Assembly (NCBI GenBank): GCA_900318035.1
Contig: ONJC01000002.1
Span: 1 to 64,000 of the forward strand
Reading direction: 5' to 3'
DNA from: an uncultured Methanobrevibacter sp.
GTDB lineage: Archaea > Methanobacteriota > Methanobacteria > Methanobacteriales > Methanobacteriaceae
DNA length: 64,000 bases
The notes under the pieces are model-generated. The model saw only the letters and a list, made by a program, of their open reading frames with translations. It did no database searches and was not told the origin of the DNA. Each line of letters starts with the position of its first letter. Position 1 is the first letter of the stretch. A program made the position numbers and the translations under genes. Below, piece by piece: positions 51,355-58,424 of this stretch.

Positions 51355-52023
51355 TCACATCTTTTTTAAGTCCACATTATTTCCGGTAATGTGAAGATTG
51401 AGTTTATGAATGTATTTTACTGTTGTGCCGATTAATAATGCTCCAATAATTGTTCCAATACCTACACTTCCGAGTTGGCCTAAAAATCCATAACTCAAAG
51501 CCAAAGCGATACTTACAATTGAAATATCCAAGTAAACTTTTATTTTTGAAAATGGCCTGTCGGTGACTATTGCAATAGCTTGAGTAACGCCTTCCACCGA
51601 AAGCGGAATCAGATTTGTCGGAACATAGAAAAAAAGTCCCAGAGCAATGATTAGCACTGAAAAAAAACTCATTAGAAGTGCCAGTAAAAATGAATCCGCA
51701 GGAGGAATGAAATTCATCAGAGATACAGAAAAACTTGTAAACACACCGAAAAGCACACCCACAAAGACCTGAAGGAAATGTTTTCTCTTGAAGTCATCCC
51801 TAAGCAAAATCCATTCTATAAACACGAGTATTGCATGAAATATGAATGTTGCAACACCAATATTGATCAACCATATCAGATCAATTGCATATGGAATTGA
51901 ACTAACAGGGGCTGAGCCCAATCCTGATTTGATTGAAAATGCAACGCCCAATGTTATCAGATACAGTCCGAAAACATAATTAAAAACACGTCTGAAAGTC
52001 AGTTCTTCTCCATCAAATTGCAT
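51355..52023 (-). CDS. YczE/YitT-like integral membrane protein, tandem paralogue
   Basis: The product is 222 aa with a cytoplasmic-looking N-terminus (MQFDGEELTFRRVFNYVFG) and about six hydrophobic segments. Conserved positions include 'LGSAPVSSIPYAIDLIW', 'FYVPTNLIPLSVEGVTQAIA' and 'IGTIIGALLIGTTVKYI'. It probably arose with its neighbour by tandem duplication; the two are well diverged. There is no ribosome binding site before ATG at 52023, but a TATA-like element sits about 23-32 nt upstream, so the message is probably leaderless. It is divergent from the aminotransferase gene. The function is unknown. Confidence 0.82.
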   Translation of the reverse strand: MQFDGEELTFRRVFNYVFGLYLITLGVAFSIKSGLGSAPVSSIPYAIDLIWLINIGVATFIFHAILVFIEWILLRDDFKRKHFLQVFVGVLFGVFTSFSVSLMNFIPPADSFLLALLMSFFSVLIIALGLFFYVPTNLIPLSVEGVTQAIAIVTDRPFSKIKVYLDISIVSIALALSYGFLGQLGSVGIGTIIGALLIGTTVKYIHKLNLHITGNNVDLKKM

Positions 52024-52045
52024 AATGAGATATTTATGCTAACTA

Positions 52046-52055
52046 CTATTTAAAC
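52046..52055 (-). promoter_or_regulatory. TATA-like element for leaderless transcript
   Basis: The minus strand reads TGTTTAAATAGT centred about 27 nt before the ATG at 52023. In archaea transcription starts about 25 nt after the TATA centre, which would place it at or near the start codon. This agrees with the missing ribosome binding site. Confidence 0.45.
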
Positions 52056-52213
52056 AATATGTAAAATTATAATATGAATTTAAACAATGCATTAAAATGT
52101 GTTATGAAAAAAACTTTAAAACTGAATAAACTGATATATTAAAAATATTTAATAAGTATAAAAATTAAAAATATATATAGCTTGCTATTAAGCTAATATT
52201 TTGGAGGAATTTA

Positions 52214-53356
52214 ATGAACGATATTTTATTAATGCTTCCGGGACCAACAACAGTGCACCCTAGAGTACTCAGTGCAATGTCAAAAGCTGTTGTTAATCAC
52301 AGAGGAGCTAAATATGGTGAAATCTTAACTGAAACTACAGAATTGATGAGTAAAGTTTTCCAAACCCCTAATAATTCTTATTTATTAACTGGATCAGGAA
52401 CTGCAGCTATGGAAGCAGGTATTGCAAATACTGTAGCACCTGGAGAAAAAATGTTAAATGTAGTTGGTGGAAAATTCGGTGAACGTTTCATGAAAATAGC
52501 TCAGGCTCATGGAATCGACACCCAGGAATTGGCAGTTGAATGGGGAACCGCAGTTACCCCTGAAGCAGTCAAAGAAGCTTTAGATGCTGATGAAGACATT
52601 AAAGCAGTTAGTGTGATTCACAATGAAACTTCCACCGGTGTTGCTGCACCTATCGAAGAAATCGGTAAAGTAGTGAAAAACTATGACGCATTATACATTG
52701 TAGATACCGTATCCTCACTTGGAGGAGACTATGTTGATGTTGAAAAGTTCGGCATTGACGTCTGTCTTACCGGATCTCAAAAATGTCTCGCTGCACCTCC
52801 GGGCATGGCAGCAATCACATTAAGTGACGATGCATGGGCTGCTGTTGAGAAAATTGAAACCAATACTTTCTATTTAGACTTGAAAGCAGCAAGAAAAAGC
52901 GGAGACAAAGTTCCACCTCAAACCCCATACACACCTTCAGTTTCACTTACCTATGCAATGAATGAAGCTTTGAAAATGGTTATGGAAGAAGGAATTGACG
53001 AAAGAGTTGCACGTCACCACAAAGCGGCTAAAGCCAGTGTAGCTGCCGTTAAAGCATTAGGTTTAGAATTATTCGCTGATGAAGCTGTTTCATCTGCAAC
53101 TGTAACCGCAGTCAAAATGCCTGAAGGAATCACTGATGATGAGTTTAGAGGCACCACACGTGACAAATACGGCGTTGAATTGGCTGGAGGACAAGATCAC
53201 CTTAAAGGAAACATTTTCAGAATCGGACACATGGGAAATATTTCCTACAAGGAACTGACCCAAACCTTTGCGGCAATCGGTATGACCTTAAAAGGTTTAG
53301 GTGTAATTGATGATGCAGGCGCAGGTGTTGCATCAATTGCAGAATCATACTTATGA
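52214..53356 (+). CDS. Class V pyridoxal-phosphate aminotransferase
   Basis: The product is 380 aa. It is a class V (fold type I) aminotransferase of the serine-pyruvate/alanine-glyoxylate type; the methanogen homologue (M. jannaschii MJ0959) is a broad-specificity aspartate/phosphoserine aminotransferase. It starts 'MLPGPTTVHPRVLSAM'. 'LLTGSGTAAMEA' (58-69) holds the cofactor phosphate. Asp164 in 'YIVDTVSSLGG' contacts the pyridine nitrogen, and Lys190 in 'TGSQKCLAAPPG' forms the Schiff base. 'IFRIGHMGN' carries the substrate-binding Arg. A strong TTGGAGG site lies 7-8 nt before the ATG, and an AT-rich promoter (AAAAATATATATAG) is upstream. T-rich runs after the stop may terminate it. The exact amino donor is not decidable here. 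Confidence 0.92.
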   Translation: MNDILLMLPGPTTVHPRVLSAMSKAVVNHRGAKYGEILTETTELMSKVFQTPNNSYLLTGSGTAAMEAGIANTVAPGEKMLNVVGGKFGERFMKIAQAHGIDTQELAVEWGTAVTPEAVKEALDADEDIKAVSVIHNETSTGVAAPIEEIGKVVKNYDALYIVDTVSSLGGDYVDVEKFGIDVCLTGSQKCLAAPPGMAAITLSDDAWAAVEKIETNTFYLDLKAARKSGDKVPPQTPYTPSVSLTYAMNEALKMVMEEGIDERVARHHKAAKASVAAVKALGLELFADEAVSSATVTAVKMPEGITDDEFRGTTRDKYGVELAGGQDHLKGNIFRIGHMGNISYKELTQTFAAIGMTLKGLGVIDDAGAGVASIAESYL

Positions 53357-53425
53357 TTCTGTTTTCTAATTTTTTTTGACTAATTTTTTTACTCTATTTT
53401 TTACATTGAAATTTTTTTGACATAT

Positions 53426-53637
53426 AAGTTATAACTTTGAAGTTACACTTGAAATGCACCTCCCATAGTAAACTTTATAAGTTATAAGTGAAAAGTTACA
53501 CTTGAAATGCACCTCTCATAGTAAACTTTATAAGTTATAAGTGAAAAGTTACACTTGAAATGCACCTCTCCAGTTAAAAATGTTAAGTTATAAGAAAAAA
53601 GTTACACTTGAAACTTATGTCTAAACTTCAAAAAAAG
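53426..53637 (+). repeat. Four contiguous 53-bp repeats upstream of gerW-like gene
   Basis: Copies start at 53426, 53479, 53532 and 53585 with an exact 53-bp period. The core AAGTTATAA is followed by AAGTTACACTTGAAATGCAC. Copies 1-3 are almost the same over most of the unit; copy 4 decays after GTTACACTTGAAA. Each unit contains AAGTTA twice, 14 bp apart. Copy 1 carries the perfect palindrome AAGTTATAACTT; the others have AAGTG/CACTT arms. There are no spacers, so this is not CRISPR. A period of 53 bp is close to five helical turns, which would put the repeated sites on one DNA face, as expected for regulator binding. Confidence 0.9.
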
Positions 53638-53721
53638 TATTACTCCTCTGGAGGCACTCTCCTAACTAAAAATATTTTAAACATTAACAACAAATATTAA
53701 TTAAGATAGGATGTGAAAACC

Positions 53722-54141
53722 ATGACAAAAAATATCAAAACAACTGTTGAAGAGTTGCATAAACTCATAAACATAGACAATGTAATTGGAAAACCAATCG
53801 AAACTGAAGACAAAGTTCTCATTCCTGTAATGAGAATGGGAGTAGGATTCGGAGCCGGTGGAAACATCAGCGGAAATGACGGAACCGAAGCGGTAGGTGC
53901 CGGCGCAGGTGTGGAACCTATATCCATGGTAATGATTCCTAAAAAAGGAAATGATGCTGAAGGGGTTCGTGTACTTAACTTAAGCAAAGGAACCGAAACC
54001 AACAAGGCATTGGCTGACTTAGGTTTAATGATATCTGATCTTGTAAAGAGCTATGTTGGAAACAACAATGATGTTGACTACGATGAGTCAGAATACATAG
54101 AACCTGAATATACTACCAAAATAGATGTAGACGAAGAATAG
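53722..54141 (+). CDS. GerW/YtfJ-family protein
   Basis: The product is 139 aa from ATG at 53722 (MTKNIKTTVEELHKLINIDN), chosen because GGATGTGA precedes it by about 6 nt; a GTG at 53713 would add three residues. It has the GerW/YtfJ layout: a short N-terminal helix, then 'VIGKPIETEDKVLIPVMRMG', a Gly-rich stretch 'VGFGAGGNISGNDG', and 'GAGAGVEPISMVMI'. The acidic tail (DVDYDESEYIEPEY) is extra. YtfJ/GerW is known from spore-forming Bacillus, where it affects germination, but the family is widespread in non-sporulating prokaryotes with unknown function. Two genes follow immediately, and the 53-bp repeats lie upstream. Confidence 0.85.
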   Translation: MTKNIKTTVEELHKLINIDNVIGKPIETEDKVLIPVMRMGVGFGAGGNISGNDGTEAVGAGAGVEPISMVMIPKKGNDAEGVRVLNLSKGTETNKALADLGLMISDLVKSYVGNNNDVDYDESEYIEPEYTTKIDVDEE

Positions 54142-54151
54142 GAACTACTCT

Positions 54152-54727
54152 ATGTTAAACATCCTATTGATGATTATTCTAATAATCATCATATTTATTA
54201 TTATTTTACTCTATATAGGAGTTAAGATAGCGTTTATCTATGATAAAAAAGGCAGCAAATTAAAGGGATGTTTAAAAATACTTATTTTAAAAAAGATTAA
54301 GGTCTACTCTCTTGAGTTTCCATCAAAAGATGAGAAAAATGATGATGAAGACAAAGATGAAAAAGACCGTGACGGAAAAAAAATTTTTGAACTGGCAAAG
54401 CCATGTTTTAAATACTTCAAGGAATTCCTAAAGTCATTCACCAAATGCATTCATATTGCAAAACTTGAAAACCATCTGATTTTTGGCCTTGACTCTTATG
54501 TTGATACTGCAAAATACATAGGATACATCTGGAGTTTGACTTCTGTTGTAAACAGCACACATGAAAATGCCAGGTTAACTGCAGAGCCTTCCTTCACCGG
54601 CAGTGTTCTGGATGTGAAAGGTGAAAATGAACTTGACATTAACATTTTGAAACTGATACCTCCCGCAATAAAATTGATTTCTAAAAAAGAGGTCCGCAAT
54701 CTGATAAAAGGTGTTAGAAATGGATGA
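54152..54727 (+). CDS. DUF2953 (YtfI-like) membrane-anchored protein
   Basis: The product is 191 aa. An N-terminal transmembrane segment (MLNILLMIILIIIIFIIILL) is followed by 'YIGVKIAFIYDKKGSKLKG', a charged linker (DEKNDDEDKDEKDRDG), and a soluble C-terminal part including 'YVDTAKYIGYIWSL' and 'LTAEPSFTGSVLDVKGENEL'. This matches DUF2953. In Bacillus subtilis the DUF2953 gene ytfI is next to ytfJ, the same pairing seen here with the GerW-like gene. It starts 10 nt after that gene and its end overlaps the next start by 8 nt. The function of the pair is unknown. Confidence 0.8.
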   Translation: MLNILLMIILIIIIFIIILLYIGVKIAFIYDKKGSKLKGCLKILILKKIKVYSLEFPSKDEKNDDEDKDEKDRDGKKIFELAKPCFKYFKEFLKSFTKCIHIAKLENHLIFGLDSYVDTAKYIGYIWSLTSVVNSTHENARLTAEPSFTGSVLDVKGENELDINILKLIPPAIKLISKKEVRNLIKGVRNG

Positions 54728-54980
54728 TGATATCAAGCAACTTTTTGAAGGCATATTGAGAATTGAAGAGGTAACCGACTATCATTATCGTGAAGTATGC
54801 GGATTCACATTTGTCTTTAAAAGAGTGGATTTATTCATCAATGACGAAATTTCAACCTGTGAGATAAAACCCATCGCAATAATTTATGAAGAAAATGGTG
54901 AATATTACCTATCACATATAGATGTAATTGATGAAATAGAGGCAGTTGTTAAAGGATATGTTGAGGAAATATTAAAATAA
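54720..54980 (+). CDS. Small unknown protein, third gene of the GerW unit
   Basis: The product is 86 aa from ATG at 54720, which overlaps the preceding stop by 8 nt with a GGTG site about 7 nt upstream; a GTG at 54711 is a weaker choice. It is acidic, with 'MDDDIKQLFEGILRIEEVTD', a Cys ('REVCGFTFVFKRVDLFI'), and 'EIEAVVKGYVEEILK' at the end. There is no signal peptide and no membrane span. I recognise no family. The translational overlap makes it likely to work with the two upstream genes. Confidence 0.7.
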   Translation: MDDDIKQLFEGILRIEEVTDYHYREVCGFTFVFKRVDLFINDEISTCEIKPIAIIYEENGEYYLSHIDVIDEIEAVVKGYVEEILK

Positions 54981-54998
54981 CGACTGGCTTTGAGAAGA

Positions 54999-55023
54999 TG
55001 AAATAACCTGTTAGGTTATCTCA
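54999..55023. terminator. Bidirectional hairpin between convergent units
   Basis: TGAAATAACCT and AGGTTATCTCA pair over 11 bp with one mismatch and a 3-nt loop. The hairpin lies right after the GerW-unit end (plus) and directly after the stop codon of the ThDP-enzyme gene (minus). It fits termination of both. Confidence 0.65.
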
Positions 55024-55025
55024 TA

Positions 55026-56555
55026 CTATGGAAGTGGAATGTCTTCGCTTCGAACAACAACTTCCACAACAAGAGGCCCTCTAAGGTCACTTTCAAGCAG
55101 ATATTCAAGGTCGGCCAAATTATCAACTCTCACCCCATCAATAGAATAGCTTGAAGCAAGTTTTACAAAGTCAGGATTTTGAAGTTTTACCTGATAGGGT
55201 TTCATGCCATAATTCTGCTCTTCCCATTGCCTGATAATTCCAAACTCGCAGTTGTTTATAATGAACACTATAACATCCAAGTCATTCGCCTTCAGGGTGG
55301 CCAGCTCCTGGATGTTCATCTGAATGCCACCATCCCCATTGATTGAAATTACCTGCTCACCGGTTGCCAGACTTGCACCTATTGCACCCGGAAGTGAATA
55401 TCCCATCGGCGCCATTGATCCGGGAAATAGATATTGTCTCGGTCTTTTGGATTTCATCAGAAGGGTTGTCCATGTGGTGTGGCTTCCGGCATCTGAAACA
55501 ATAATGTCCTGGGAGAATTTTTCCAAAATCCTTTTGATTGCGGCTTGAGGTGCCATGTCATCATCCAGACCTTCAACATGCACGGAATTGTCAATTTCCA
55601 ATATTTCATCCATCCAGCTGACCTTTTTGAATTTGATTTCAGACAAAAAGTCTTCGACCTTACCATGGATTTGACACTCCCCCACCAAAACATCCCTGTT
55701 TAGATTGACATGTATAAGATTGTCCGGAATTTCAGGAAGTGTCCTTTCACTGCCCTTAATTCCCAAGGCAATTATGCAGTCCGAATTTTCAAATGCATAT
55801 TTTGCCCTCGGTGTTGAGCGTATCCCTGAAAGGCCCAGATTCAAGTCATCCAATTCCGAAATAATCCCTTTGGCATGGAATGTTGTAGTTACTGGTATGT
55901 GATATTTATGTGCAATTTCTGAAAGTTCATCTTTCTGGCTCAATGCACCTGCACCCAGGATAAATAAAGGTTTTTCGGATGAATCAATTATTTTTTGGGC
56001 ATCAGCAATCTGGGACATGTCATCCTCACACAGATAACACAAATCAAAGTCCTGGAAATCCTCACTTGAAAGCACATCCTTTGAGAGGTTAATGTGAATA
56101 GGTCCTTTAGGCATTGTTTTAAGCTCGTAAATGGCTGCCTTTAAAGCATAAATAGCTTCAGTACCATTGAGAGGATTGTATGATGCTCTTGCAATGTGTT
56201 TGAATGTATCAAAGACTGGAAGTGACTGGAAACTGTCCGTATTTCTGAATTTGAGGTCATTGTCTCCTGTCAAAAGGAGAATTGGAACATTGTCCTTGAA
56301 TGCTGTGGCCAGCGCCATAGTTGTGTTATATGCTCCGGGAGATGCTGTTGTGATGCATACCCCTATTTTCCCGCTTGACCGTGTATATGCGTCGGCAGCA
56401 TGTGCGGCGGCCTGTTCATGGCGTGTCAGTATGTGTGTAATTTGAGATTCGGAAAGTGATTTGTAAATCGGCATTATCTGCTCGCCGGGAATTCCAAAAA
56501 CATGCTCAATGCCTTCCTCTGCAAGTATTTCAACCATCCTGTCAGAAACATTCAT
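55026..56555 (-). CDS. ThDP-dependent enzyme, acetolactate synthase large-subunit-like
   Basis: The product is 509 aa with the three-domain thiamine-diphosphate enzyme layout. The activating Glu47 is in 'LTRHEQAAAHAADAY'. The ThDP/Mg motif runs from GDG (407-409) to NN (434-435) in 'INGDGGIQMN ... FIINN'. A central domain has 'PLFILGAGAL'. It is somewhat shorter than typical IlvB (550-590 aa), and no small-subunit (ilvN) gene is adjacent. Acetolactate synthesis is therefore only the nearest annotation; a related 2-oxoacid decarboxylase or carboligase is possible. Its ATG overlaps the stop of the dUTPase gene (ATGA), with a strong AGGAGGT site inside that gene, so translation is coupled. Confidence 0.85.
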   Translation of the reverse strand: MNVSDRMVEILAEEGIEHVFGIPGEQIMPIYKSLSESQITHILTRHEQAAAHAADAYTRSSGKIGVCITTASPGAYNTTMALATAFKDNVPILLLTGDNDLKFRNTDSFQSLPVFDTFKHIARASYNPLNGTEAIYALKAAIYELKTMPKGPIHINLSKDVLSSEDFQDFDLCYLCEDDMSQIADAQKIIDSSEKPLFILGAGALSQKDELSEIAHKYHIPVTTTFHAKGIISELDDLNLGLSGIRSTPRAKYAFENSDCIIALGIKGSERTLPEIPDNLIHVNLNRDVLVGECQIHGKVEDFLSEIKFKKVSWMDEILEIDNSVHVEGLDDDMAPQAAIKRILEKFSQDIIVSDAGSHTTWTTLLMKSKRPRQYLFPGSMAPMGYSLPGAIGASLATGEQVISINGDGGIQMNIQELATLKANDLDVIVFIINNCEFGIIRQWEEQNYGMKPYQVKLQNPDFVKLASSYSIDGVRVDNLADLEYLLESDLRGPLVVEVVVRSEDIPLP

Positions 56556-57010
56556 TTTTCGACCTCCTGATAGGACCCGTTGTACTCACCTGAGCCTTCT
56601 ACCGGAAATACGACTGCCTGAGCTATTCTGTCGCCTGATTTTATCTTATATTCATATTCTCCATGGTTATAAATCATAAACATCAGTGTTCCGTAAAAGC
56701 CAGGATCTCCCACTGCAGTCTGAACTGAAATGAATGACCTTAAAAGGGTTGATCGTGGCAGGTAAAGCATGGTATAGCCCTTTGGAATTTTGATTTTCCT
56801 TTTGATGCTTGCAAGATATGCAGTATGAGGCTTTAAGGTAAATATTTCACCTTCCATCTCCCTTATTTCAGGCAAATTTTTTTCATTGTCAATGAGTGAG
56901 CCTTCAGACTCCTGAGTGTATATTCTGTCAAGTTCCAAATCTATTCCGGAGGGCTGCACCAAATCAGCAAAATCCGGAAACAGTTTTACGAGTTCCTTTT
57001 CACCGAGCAT
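56552..57010 (-). CDS. dut: dUTP diphosphatase / dCTP deaminase-family nucleotidohydrolase
   Basis: The product is 152 aa from ATG at 57010 (MLGEKELVKLFPDFADLVQP); an upstream TTG would add three residues. It belongs to the trimeric dUTPase/dCTP deaminase superfamily. Motifs are QPSGIDL (19-25), PRSTLLRSF (85-93), 'QTAVGDPGFYG' (97-107), SGDRIAQAVVF (125-135) and a Gly-containing tail GEYNGSYQ (141-148). The length and the short archaeal form fit dUTPase of the M. jannaschii MJ1102 type, which removes dUTP and yields dUMP for thymidylate synthesis. Deamination cannot be ruled out by motif alone. It is the first gene of a coupled pair with the ThDP enzyme and is divergent from the tautomerase. 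Confidence 0.87.
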   Translation of the reverse strand: MLGEKELVKLFPDFADLVQPSGIDLELDRIYTQESEGSLIDNEKNLPEIREMEGEIFTLKPHTAYLASIKRKIKIPKGYTMLYLPRSTLLRSFISVQTAVGDPGFYGTLMFMIYNHGEYEYKIKSGDRIAQAVVFPVEGSGEYNGSYQEVEK

Positions 57011-57076
57011 AAATATCAAAACCTTATAATAATCTATATATACTATCTATTTAATAAATTTTAATTGGTGATAAAT

Positions 57077-57265
57077 ATGCCTGTAATTACAATAGCTGGA
57101 AATAACGGAATAACAGTAGAGAAAAAAAGAGAAATGGTTAAAAAAGTATCAGAAATTGTCGCTGAATCATACGGTTTGCCTGTTGAGGCAATAACAGTCC
57201 TGGTTCAAGGCTATGAAAAAGAAGACATTGGAGTGGCCGGTGAACTTTTAAGCGACAGAGAATAA
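57077..57265 (+). CDS. 4-oxalocrotonate tautomerase-family enzyme
   Basis: The product is 62 aa, exactly the classical 4-OT length. I choose ATG at 57077, not the TTG at 57065, because only then does the mature chain begin with the catalytic Pro1 (M-PVITIAGNNG), and GGTGAT lies 5 nt upstream. The remaining pattern, 'KKREMVKKVSEIVAESYGLP' and 'ITVLVQGYEKEDIGVAGEL', is typical. The enzyme tautomerises enol/keto acids; the physiological substrate in methanogens is not known. It shares a 66-bp divergent promoter region with dut. Confidence 0.9.
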   Translation: MPVITIAGNNGITVEKKREMVKKVSEIVAESYGLPVEAITVLVQGYEKEDIGVAGELLSDRE

Positions 57266-57349
57266 TTGGTTTTTGAAAAATGGGAAATCCGTATGGAATT
57301 TCCCATAAGTTCAAACCAAAAAAGAACTTGGTATTTTAAGCAAATACCA
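57266..57349. terminator. Nested hairpins between convergent genes
   Basis: An outer stem TTGGTTT (57266-57272) with AAACCAA (57313-57319) encloses a perfect 9-bp stem ATGGGAAAT / ATTTCCCAT (57280-57288, 57298-57306). A separate 8-bp hairpin TGGTATTT / AAATACCA (57329-57336, 57342-57349) follows. They fill the gap between the tautomerase and the convergent hypothetical gene, fitting two-way termination. Confidence 0.6.
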
Positions 57350-57370
57350 TGTTAATATTAATATGCGACA

Positions 57371-58297
57371 CTATTTAATTTTTTTGTAGACATCACCCTG
57401 CTTTTCAACAAGATTCATATCAATGAGACTTTTAAGATTTTTACATATCTTATCTTCGAAGTTTTTGGATTTGTAGCGAATCAGTTTTCTTTTAATCTCG
57501 TCAATGTCAGTCTCACCGTCAATTGCATCATAAACGCTTTGCTGGAACGGTGTCATGTTGAAAACTATATCACTTAAGGGGTCTTTTTTTATATCGTTGA
57601 GATTCCAGTTTTCATCCCTGGCAGTGACATTGAATTCATTTTCCAAATCGTCAATGCTGTCCTTAAGCAGATCAAGGTGAGGATAATGTGCAAGACCATG
57701 CCTATGCTTGGAAATTTTGGCTAAAAATTCTTCTAAAACTTTATTTATGTCAATCTCTGAGGTGTCAAATGAGTCAAGTACATATACCTTATCGTCAATG
57801 ACCTTAACGACCTTATATGTGTCTGTATCCTCGTCAAACTCGATTTGGTTAAATTCATTGACGTTCCATGAGTTGTCCATAAGGAAATTCCTTACAAACT
57901 CCGCATCTTCAAGCCTGTCATAATATCCGAAGATATAGTCATCACCTGCAATCTGCTTTTTGATTATGAATACGTCAAATACCCTGGTGATGTTGAGGCC
58001 ATACCTTGAGTTGTTCGGATTTCTCCTGTGCTTCTTAATCAGGTTTTCAACAGTAGCGCTGCTGGGCTTCTTTTTGTATTTGGCCAGAACATGAATCTTG
58101 TCCTCATAAACTGTAATGACAAGGTAATTATCATCCTTTTTAAGGATTTGAGGAGTTTTGTCCAAATTCCAATCGTTGTCGATTAAAAAGTCTCTAATGA
58201 AAATAGCATCGTCCAAATCAGCTATTTTTGCATATGTTTTGGAGCTTTTGACTATTGTGCATGATTTTTTGTTTTGTCTAATGTATTTTTCACTCAT
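57371..58297 (-). CDS. Hypothetical protein with duplicated domain and C-terminal winged-helix-like end
   Basis: The product is 308 aa from ATG at 58297 (MSEKYIRQNKKSCTIVKSSK). Two related segments are visible: 'DLDDAIFIRDFLIDNDWNLD' near residue 27 and 'RLEDAEFVRNFLMDNSWNVN' near residue 130. Each is followed by a 'Y.VV.VYEDKIHVL' or 'YKVVKVIDDKVYVL' strand pattern. A His-rich link 'KISKHRHGLAHYPH' comes next. The last 70 residues ('QQSVYDAIDGETDIDEIKRK ... LIDMNLVEKQGDVYKKI') look like a winged helix. A DNA-binding or regulatory role is plausible but unproven. No ribosome binding site is clear. Confidence 0.75.
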   Translation of the reverse strand: MSEKYIRQNKKSCTIVKSSKTYAKIADLDDAIFIRDFLIDNDWNLDKTPQILKKDDNYLVITVYEDKIHVLAKYKKKPSSATVENLIKKHRRNPNNSRYGLNITRVFDVFIIKKQIAGDDYIFGYYDRLEDAEFVRNFLMDNSWNVNEFNQIEFDEDTDTYKVVKVIDDKVYVLDSFDTSEIDINKVLEEFLAKISKHRHGLAHYPHLDLLKDSIDDLENEFNVTARDENWNLNDIKKDPLSDIVFNMTPFQQSVYDAIDGETDIDEIKRKLIRYKSKNFEDKICKNLKSLIDMNLVEKQGDVYKKIK

Positions 58298-58400
58298 CAA
58301 TTAAATATTGGATTTTATATTAAAAAAAGATTATAGAGATTAACTCGAAAAATTGCTTTTAAAAAACCATACTATTAAAATGTTACTGTAAAAAAAAGAA

Positions 58401-58424
58401 AAATAGGAAATTTAATCCCTATTT
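58401..58424 (-). terminator. Hairpin overlapping end of 724-aa surface protein gene
   Basis: AAATAGG (58401-58407) and CCTATTT (58418-58424) form a 7-bp stem that includes the TAG stop codon on the minus strand. It is followed there by TTTCTTTTTTTTACAG. The pattern is terminator-like. Confidence 0.55.

Noticed and set aside
53426..53637. CRISPR array
   Set aside because: The 53-bp units are directly contiguous, with no unique spacers, and no cas genes are in the window.
53722..54141. Evidence that the organism sporulates
   Set aside because: GerW/YtfJ homologues are common in non-sporulating prokaryotes; no other spore gene is present and the window is archaeal.
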